This document shows, piece by piece, positions 57,177 to 64,000 of a DNA stretch of 64,000 nucleotides. The notes under the pieces were generated by a model. That model searched no databases, was not told the DNA's origin, and was given only the letters and a program-made list of their open reading frames with translations. The stretch's first letter is position 1; every line of letters begins with the position of its first letter. Source of the stretch: Symsagittifera roscoffensis (lineage: Eukaryota; Xenacoelomorpha; Acoela; Convolutidae); the NCBI RefSeq assembly GCF_963678635.1, contig NC_087064.1:81897847-81961846 (forward strand), written 5' to 3'. Position numbers and translations under genes: made by a program.

Positions 57177-58387
57177 CGTTGTTATCGTCGCCGCAACTGT
57201 TGTTGTTGTGTTTTATTTCGGTTCTTCTGCCAAAATGGCCGTTTCTGACGTTTCTCAGAAACATGACGTCATACTTCGAAAATTTAAAAATTTGAAACAC
57301 CAGAATATTCTAGCCTTCACAGTTTGGCTAATAGTTCCAATAACACTGCTAATCCTTCAAAACTGCTAATTCGGAAGGTTAGCTGCTAAAATTTCGAATC
57401 TGGGTTTTCGTCCATTCTGGTCGAATGTCACACTGGTTGGCTTGTTCTCAACAACCATCTGACTCTTTTTTTCCGGTACTAGTTTAAACGTACTCGTCCC
57501 ATAAAAAACCTCCTTTGGAAGTGTTGTCCCAAAAAATTGCCAGTGGTCCCAAATAAAAAAAAAACCCATTAAAAACAATAACATAGATGAAATAGATGAA
57601 GTTAGCTTTTGTTGATGCTGTTCTCGAATTGGATTTTCAGATTTCTCCCCTAGCTATTTTTAAACACCTCTTCAAGTACTTCTACAATTTCGACAGTCGC
57701 ATTTGCCAGCTGCATATACAGCTGAGTTTAAACTGAATACAAATCGAAATGATGCACAAATATGTTGTTATAAGCTTCTGACGAGTTTTTTCCAAACTGC
57801 TGCTGCCACAAAATAGTCTTTATGCCCATCAAACATGGTGTATTGAACTCCTAATATGGTTAAAAAGTTTTTCCTGCATTTTCTACCTTTTTTCATTGTT
57901 GTTTGTTTGGCTTGCCGTCACTGGATCCACAAAGTTTGCGAAATGATTCACCGTAACATTGGTATAAGGGGAGTTACACCAATTGTTGAAATTTGGTTTT
58001 AAGCTCGCCATTCGTCCGATTTAACGTTTGTCTTAGGTAAAATGAACCTCCAATTAATCGGTGAAAGAGTATCAGCAGAACAAATAGCAACAATCTTTTT
58101 TTTTCGGGGTCCATTCCACCTAAATTCATTGCTCTGGGATAAGGCGACCACGATTTTATTTTCGCTTTGTCATTAGTGACTCTTCATGTTGTAACGAGTG
58201 GCCAACTCCACCAATTTGAATTGGGTTTATACAGGCAAGTTCGAACAAACGTCACAAAATTAAAAAAACCCTTGAATAGTAGTTGCATAAGAGAATTCTT
58301 ATCTTTGGTAATGCGGTAAAGTTAGGCAAAAGTTTCCAAAAGTTTCCCTTTCCAAAAGTTTCCCTTTTTTTCCAAAAGTTTCCCTTT
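57177..58387. other. Intergenic region
   Basis: No supported gene. A triplicated word (ccaaaagtttccctt) at 58329-58386 adjoins the MITE. A TGACGTCA word at 57265 is isolated. Confidence 0.4.
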
Positions 58388-58395
58388 TTATCGAC

Positions 58396-58866
58396 GGTAC
58401 TACTATGATAGAGTGGTCCCTCGAAAAAGCAACTATGATAGACAGGTCCCGCATGCATTTCGCATGTTATAATTTTGAAAACAAGTTTGTGTATAAATTA
58501 TTCATTTTAAAAATTTTGCAAAATATGTTCAGCCAGAATTTTTCAGATTGAAAATTGTAATCACTATTGTTTATATATTGAAATTTGCTCGCTTTACTTT
58601 ATTTTACGGTTCAACAGCCATATAATTGGGTTGACTTATTTGACATCAAAACCCACTATTGGCGTTTTTTTTTTTCAATTTTCAACCTTAAAATGTTGAG
58701 GGGGAGGTTTTAAGCGGTAACAAAACATGAAATTTGTTTGAAAATAAACTGCGACATATCTTTCTGAAAGGCGTAATCATAATTATTAAACGATTTGAGA
58801 GCTCTAGGTGCCTTATTCTCAAGGGACCTGGCTATTTTCAAGGGACCACTCTATCATAGTAGTACC
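58396..58866. mobile_element. MITE with 26-bp perfect TIRs and 8-bp TSD (hAT-like)
   Basis: The left end ggtactactatgatagagt... (26 bp, 58396-58421) is the exact reverse complement of 58841-58866. The 8-bp direct repeat TTATCGAC flanks both sides (58388-58395 and 58867-58874) and fits the hAT target pattern nTnnnnAn. Length 471 bp, no coding capacity. Confidence 0.8.
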
Positions 58867-58874
58867 TTATCGAC

Positions 58875-60607
58875 TCTTTACCCTTGCGATAGCAAAGGTA
58901 TTGCAATTGGGTACCAGACTTTTTCCCCGTAAACAACTCTGTCCACAGGACTCATTGGAGTCATTAAACTGGTGGTACCTTGGTTCATAATGAATTCAAA
59001 ATTTGTAGTGTCTCTTGCACGCTTAGCCTGGTGATAAAGAATACGCCTGGGAGGGACGGCAAAGGTCCTGGGTTCAAATCTGACAAGGACCAGTTTTTTT
59101 CAAAGGGTGAATGTTCCGGTTCAAAAATAAAAACTTCGGCCTATTCTTTGTCTGCTTATGTTTTATCGGCTTAGTTGCCCCATCTAATAATCGTTTATTT
59201 TAGCTTAAGATTTTAACTGCAGTTGTGTATAGCATTTTTAAGATCCGGCCGAACCAATATTTGCCTTTCACATTGGTTGTAATTTAACCAACTCGATTTG
59301 TTAAAATTTCTTTTTTGTTTTCCATCTTTTATTTATCGGTTCAATAAATTTCGGCCTGTGTAATATCGACTTAGTGGCCTCATATTGCGTCGTTACGTCG
59401 GAAAAAAGTTTTTGTGCGCGTTTGTGTGCTCTGACGGGAAAAGGGACTTGACATTTTTTTAAATAAGGAATTTTTCTGAATTTCTTTCCGGCATGATGGG
59501 TTTCTGTTTTTTTTCGACTTGTTACCGCTTAGTAGTTATAAATTCAAACCCAATGAACCATCTGGCGTACAGGTAAACAACTGCATGAGATGCCGAAGGT
59601 TTGTAGTTTGAATCCGGTCGGGCTTTTTGTGTTTTTTTTTCAGCTTTTTCGGATTATCATCCTTCTATTTATTTTTGTCGGCTTAGATCCCGTAGCTCGA
59701 TGGTTCAGCTTTATTCCAAGTTGCTGTAACCCCCATACTTGAGACCGCAAAGTCCAGGAGTTCGATTCCTCTTAGACTTGTTTTTCTTGTAATTTGAAAA
59801 TTTAGATTGTGTGTTTGCGTGTGCTTAGTTCCATAGAAAGGACTTTTTTGAAAACTTGGCTTCTTTATAGCATTCTAATGGTACAGGCGATTTTTTTCCG
59901 GATATTTTGGGCGTTTTTTGCAATTTTTAGTGACAAAAACGATTTTTTGATTTTTTTTCCGTTTGATTTTCATACCATTCATATTTGTATCGCAGGTGGC
60001 GCGAAGCTCAGCTTCGCCTCTGTGTTGAGATTTGTGTATCGGACAGCGCCAAAATGTCATTGGGCTTTTCTTTTTTTCACCATGTATAATTTCGGTCATT
60101 GCAAGATTGCAAATTTGACAATTTGTGGCGATTGATATGAGAATACGTTTTTCCCTTGAAAAATTGTTGAACTAGAAATAATGCCATTTGTTTTCATCCA
60201 CGTCAAAAGGAAGTTTTTGTTTGAATCAAATTGAAATACTGTCTTTTGTTTTGTATCCTTTTTGAAAGCTACTTTTGTTTCCACTTATCCAAATCTATTG
60301 TCTCTGTTGAAATACTGTCTTGGAAGTGGTTTGGTCAGACCACACTCCTAAACGAGCTTTTTCATTGGGACTGACTAAAAATGGCGGGACCAGACTTCTA
60401 TACGAGTACCTATTTTCCTTTCCTGCTTTTTTTACTTTACCTAATATATGAATTCCATTGACTTTTTTGACTGGGTGATGAAAGACTAGTGTAGTAACTC
60501 CGGTTGCCTTGATACTTTCGGACTTTTTTTAAATAAGACAAATAACAAAAAAATAAAAAGTTAATTCGGTTAAGTTTATTAGTTGCCATTTTCCGAAGTC
60601 CGAAAAA
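58875..60607. other. Upstream flank of AsnRS gene
   Basis: Apart from the tRNA-like segments no gene is supported. Transcription start and promoter of AsnRS are not clear: there is no TATA box close to the start codon, and the immediate 5' leader (about 60490-60607) is unremarkable. Confidence 0.35.
59025..59785 (+). repeat. Three tRNA-like segments with B-box words (SINE-like)
   Basis: Three places show a spaced A-box-like and B-box-like pair: 59027-59095 (ggttcaaatc), 59545-59625 (gtttgaatcc) and 59693-59780 (agttcgattcc). They share the pattern ccgcaaagtcc-gGTTCGAATCC and are separated by cggcttag words. None folds into a full tRNA cloverleaf by eye: T-stems have mismatches and there is no acceptor pairing. 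I read them as decayed tRNA-derived SINE heads, not tRNA genes. Confidence 0.4.
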
Positions 60608-62257
60608 ATGTCGTCTGTATACACTTCGCAAAAAGGATGCGACGATACAGGAGATGGCACGGAAGAAAAGCCCTTTAAAACTGTCGTGAAAGCTTTGCTC
60701 TCCATCGATGGCGATGAAAGCACGACTATTCTAGTTGACAACACGGGGGAAGATAGCTCAACTAAGCCATTTATTGAAATTTCTAATTCTCAAAAAAAGA
60801 AGCAAGTTAAATTATACCAGGCCGAGTTAAGAAAGGGAAAAGCTAGAGAGGTAAAGGAAGCAGAAGATGCCGTAAAACGCGAAGAGGTCCTGCAGGAAGC
60901 AAGCAAGATCTCAATTTCCGAGGATGCCTCATTAGAACCCGCAAAAGAGATTAAACTCCGCGACTGTGTCAACCACAGAGAGAAGAGAATAAAGGCATAC
61001 GGATGGGTGCACAACCTCAGAAGGCAGGGGAAAAACATGATGTTTATTGTGCTGAGAGACGGAACAGGATATCTTCAATGCGTTCTATCTGAAAAACTAT
61101 GTCAAACTGTTGACGCTATTCAACTTCAAACTGAGGCTACGGTTTTGGTTTATGGTGTTATAACAGAGGTTCCGGAAGGCCAACATGCACCTGGTGGACA
61201 CGAGTTGATCTGCGACTTCTGGAAAGTTGTCGGCCATGCTCCCAGTGGAGGAATTGAAAGTGTCGTGACTGAGAAGAGCGACGTTGACCTTCAGCTGAGA
61301 CAGAAGCATTTAGTTATCAGGTGGGACGAACACAGTAAAGCTCTGAAACTGCGATCGGCAATTACGTTCTGCTTCCGCCAACATTACTTTGATAAAGGAT
61401 ATGTGGAAGTCACGCCACCGACTATGGTCAAAACTCAATGTGAGGGTGGGTCAACGCTGTTCAGTTTTGACTATTTCGGCGAGCAGGCCTACTTAACACA
61501 GTCCTCTCAGCTTTACCTGGAGACAGTATTACCTTCTATTGGCGATACATTCTGTATGGCACAGTCTTACAGAGCTGAGAAAGCGAAAACTAGAAGGCAT
61601 TTGTCAGAGTTCACACATGTTGAGGCCGAATGCCCTTTCATAACCTTTGATCAATTGCTAGAGCGGCTGGAAGATCTAGTCTGCAATGTCTGCGAACGGA
61701 TTTTGGCGTCATCGTTCAAAGATATGCTTCTGGAAGTAAACCCGGACTTCAAAGTGCCGAAGAGACCATTCAAGAGGATGCTGTATACTGAAGCAATCCA
61801 GTGGCTAAAAGACCACGATATCAAGAACGAAGAAACAGGTCAATATTACGAGTTTGGAGAGGATATCCCTGAAGCGCCTGAAAGGAAAATGACCGACGCA
61901 ATAAATGAACCGATCTTCCTGTGCAAGTTTCCAGCTGGAATCAAAGCCTTCTACATGTTGAGATCTGCCGATGATGACCGATTGACTGATAGTGTTGACC
62001 TCTTGATGCCTAACGTTGGTGAGATCATTGGGGCGTCAATGCGCGAATACAGACTGGATGTGCTTATGGAGGGCTATAAAAGAGAAGAGATTGACCCCTC
62101 GCCATACTACTGGTACACCGATCAGCGAAAGTTTGGAACCTCTAAAAGCGGAGGCTATGGGTTGGGTCTAGAACGTTTCTTGACTTGGATGTTGAACAAA
62201 CCCCACATCAGAGATGTGTGTCTGTATCCTCGATTCAGAGAAAGAATCGACCCATAA
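60608..62257 (+). CDS. NARS1: Asparaginyl-tRNA synthetase, cytosolic
   Basis: Charges tRNA-Asn with asparagine in the cytosol. ATG 60608 in a favourable context (A at -3) opens 549 codons without interruption, the usual length of animal cytosolic AsnRS. Residues 1 to about 60 (VYTSQKGCDDTGDGTEEKPF) form the eukaryote-specific N-terminal domain, followed by a charged helical linker. Residues about 116-220 are the OB-fold anticodon-binding domain (KAYGWVHNLRRQGKNMMF). The class II catalytic core follows, with motif 2 around SYRAEKAKTRRHLSEFTHVE (residues 320-339) and motif 3 GLGLERF (518-524). All key residues look intact. There is no intron, unusual for a long animal housekeeping gene. A 14-A tract lies about 160 bp past the stop, so a functional retrocopy is possible. 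Confidence 0.95.
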   Translation: MSSVYTSQKGCDDTGDGTEEKPFKTVVKALLSIDGDESTTILVDNTGEDSSTKPFIEISNSQKKKQVKLYQAELRKGKAREVKEAEDAVKREEVLQEASKISISEDASLEPAKEIKLRDCVNHREKRIKAYGWVHNLRRQGKNMMFIVLRDGTGYLQCVLSEKLCQTVDAIQLQTEATVLVYGVITEVPEGQHAPGGHELICDFWKVVGHAPSGGIESVVTEKSDVDLQLRQKHLVIRWDEHSKALKLRSAITFCFRQHYFDKGYVEVTPPTMVKTQCEGGSTLFSFDYFGEQAYLTQSSQLYLETVLPSIGDTFCMAQSYRAEKAKTRRHLSEFTHVEAECPFITFDQLLERLEDLVCNVCERILASSFKDMLLEVNPDFKVPKRPFKRMLYTEAIQWLKDHDIKNEETGQYYEFGEDIPEAPERKMTDAINEPIFLCKFPAGIKAFYMLRSADDDRLTDSVDLLMPNVGEIIGASMREYRLDVLMEGYKREEIDPSPYYWYTDQRKFGTSKSGGYGLGLERFLTWMLNKPHIRDVCLYPRFRERIDP

Positions 62258-62395
62258 GAGTGAGGTCTATCAAGAAAATAGCCTGAGAAGCATGAGCTAA
62301 TATCGAATAATTGTTGTCTTATTGATTGTAAAGATATATACTGACGCTTTGAATTGATACAGGTGATGTTACGCTAAACGATTGATGATTTGATT

Positions 62396-62431
62396 TATAA
62401 ATATAACTGTTAAATTGAAAAAAAAAAAAAA
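62396..62431 (+). terminator. Candidate poly(A) signal variant and A tract after AsnRS
   Basis: TATAAA (62396) is a known weak variant of the cleavage signal and lies about 20 bp before a run of 14 A (62418-62431). This is either a genomic 3' end or the fossil poly(A) tail of a retroposed copy. Confidence 0.4.
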
Positions 62432-62649
62432 TATTGCGCACGCTGACTATTGGTTTTAATTTGTTTCCTTTCGGACCGCAAGCCCACTCTGAAAGATATT
62501 TTGTGGTAGTCGAGGAGGAACTTTGTAATGAGACGTTTTTTCCTCACAAGTCTTTTTTTTGTCACGGTTTTTTTTTCAATTATTTAATTCGCGTATTTCG
62601 ACCTATATTCTTTTGGCTAGCTTCCGTGATATTTTTGCTCTGTATCGCA

Positions 62650-62926
62650 CAGGGGCGGATCAAGGATTTTTTCGAAGGGGGGGGGGCGGATTTTCAAAAA
62701 AATTTCGAAAATTTTGAGGACCTTTTTTTTTCACTAAAAGGTCCCTGTTTTCGCCAAATTTTCTGCGCCGCAGGCAAATTTTTGAAAAAACAGGTCAATG
62801 TTAGTATATATTGGCGCCAAAGGCGCCTTTAGAAAAATTTTAGGGTCGGTCGGCAAAAAATGGATTTCTTAAAAAGTACCAAAGGGGGGACCCTTTGGGT
62901 CGGCAGGGGGTCGAATCCCTGAGGGG
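62650..62926. mobile_element. Short MITE with 8-bp TSD GTATCGCA
   Basis: Starts caggggcggatcaaggattt and ends gtcgaatccctgagggg, imperfect inverted ends sharing tcaaggatt/aatccctga. It is flanked by the exact 8-bp repeat GTATCGCA (62642-62649 and 62927-62934). 277 bp, non-coding; a CAGGGG tip and 8-bp duplication suggest the hAT group. Confidence 0.65.
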
Positions 62927-62934
62927 GTATCGCA

Positions 62935-64000
62935 GTTTCTGCAAAGCTCCTACGTGTTAGAAAATCATTTGTAGCATTTTTAATCTACTATAATATTAAA
63001 AGTTTTATTTCGCAAATTTACATCTTTAATTCTATTTAATCCATATTTTTCCCTCTTTGAAAAAAAAAATGTTTTTTTTTTCTCCCGGTCTTGTTAGAAA
63101 ATTTGCCTAAATGGCACGTTTGATGCTTTACATGAAATTGGTCTGAAAGTATTACGTTTGAGTGGCCAAATTTGAAAATAACGAAGTTGTACTCTGTATT
63201 CATCTTTTACTGCACTATTCATTTTTTGCTTGTTTGAAAAGTTTTCTCGAAGTTCTCTCTGCATTCTCGGTAGATTGAATTATTATGAATTGGCTGATCT
63301 CGGCTATACTTTTCAAATTCCTGTAATGTTTTTTTTTTAATGTTTACTTGAACAACCTTAGGTTTTTCTTGTTTCGATCTCACTTTCAGGATGTGTTGAT
63401 CGTTTTTTAACTTGAATGAAATTTTTCAAAGATTTCTTCGATGGTTAGAAAAAACGTATTTTCTTGGCTTCAACAGAATGTTTCTGAAATAGTTCCTCTA
63501 TGAGCTTCTGTTTTATTATGTAAGTGCAGTTTTGGAAAGAATTGCAGAGTAAACAGGTAAGTGCAGAGACTAGATGATCGAAATAGCTTAAATTAAAGGT
63601 TTTTCGCCTTTGAAATTTTTTTCAAGGGTTTTAGTCGTCGCAGATTTAAATTTTAGATATTTCGTTCGTTGGTCTTATGTTGGTCAATTTGTACACTTTT
63701 TTTATAGCTGTTTGTGTCTTTCACCCATGCAACTAGTTTTTTTTTCGTTTAAATAAGTTGGTTTACAGAATAGATACAGTAGAATTTGTGATCATCTTCA
63801 AACCTTTTGTCAACCAACAGAGAAGTTTTTTTGAGCATATCTGCATTTCAAATGCCAGCTGTTTTCGAAATTTGTAATAAGAATCTGCTGTAGTTATTAC
63901 GCTTGCGAAAAGCAAGCGTTAGCCAATGGGAATATTAGATTTGTTCTGGTTTACTAACTTTTGTTCACTTAAATTCAATACTGTATCAAGTGAGAGATTT
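62935..64000. other. Unassigned AT-rich region
   Basis: No gene, repeat pair or RNA feature that I can support. Confidence 0.4.

Noticed and set aside
59693-59785. Possible functional tRNA gene
   Set aside because: A- and B-box-like words are present, but T-stem pairing fails after four pairs, and no matching acceptor or anticodon stem can be drawn.
59382-62440. atattgcg as target duplication of an AsnRS retrocopy
   Set aside because: The upstream match is only about 8 bp, more than 1.2 kb from the start codon and inside a repeat-rich area; chance is likely.
62434-62832. 132-codon frame after AsnRS
   Set aside because: Opens without a supported start, runs into the MITE and is low in complexity.

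Overview
This is invertebrate nuclear DNA, AT-rich and dominated by transposable elements. The only host gene I can support is a cytosolic asparaginyl-tRNA synthetase (60608-62257, + strand, one uninterrupted reading frame) with the N-terminal extension domain typical of eukaryotic AsnRS. The transposon mix (Ty3/gypsy, copia, PHD-finger CR1/L2-like LINEs, Penelope-like elements with a C-terminal GIY-YIG, and a Polinton/Maverick-type element) suggests a metazoan, perhaps a cnidarian or another non-vertebrate. I cannot fix the phylum from sequence alone.

Layout. 66-13260: two head-to-tail copies, 6902 bp apart, of a minus-strand Ty3/gypsy element that keeps gag, protease and part of integrase but has lost reverse transcriptase and RNase H. 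13261-15178: unassigned. 15179-18467: decayed minus-strand LINE (LINE C). 18791-24501: two tandem units of about 2.86 kb, each with a truncated Penelope fragment between inverted arms plus a minus-strand LINE 3' fragment. A third, partial unit (24502-24572 continuing at 41517-43130) is split by a 16.9-kb Polinton-type element (24573-41510). 43132-44051 and 53258-53540: two halves of another LINE (LINE A), separated by a copia element (44052-53257) that itself contains further insertions, including LINE B (about 47880-51860). 54360-57176: the most complete Penelope-like element, with a PHD-like finger inside its reverse transcriptase. 57177-60607: intergenic sequence with one MITE and three tRNA-like segments. 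62258-64000: AsnRS 3' flank and a second MITE.

The most interesting object is the Polinton-type element. It has about 500-bp terminal inverted repeats beginning AG and ending CT and a perfect 6-bp target duplication (CACCAT). Its empty site can be read from the neighbouring tandem units. It carries a multiply frameshifted protein-primed-type DNA polymerase B and at least six unrecognised cargo genes; I see no capsid, packaging ATPase, protease or integrase gene. The intergenic segments hold clustered textbook-like animal transcription-factor sites: inverted CCAAT boxes in arrays with conserved spacing, perfect CArG boxes, a perfect CRE palindrome and an AP-1 site. One small cargo gene encodes a zinc-finger protein, needs one intron removed, and is homologous to the N-terminus of the element's own polymerase.

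Almost every transposon reading frame here is broken. The exceptions are the spliced zinc-finger gene (38347-38824) and AsnRS. All functional statements about regulation are inferences from motif matches.
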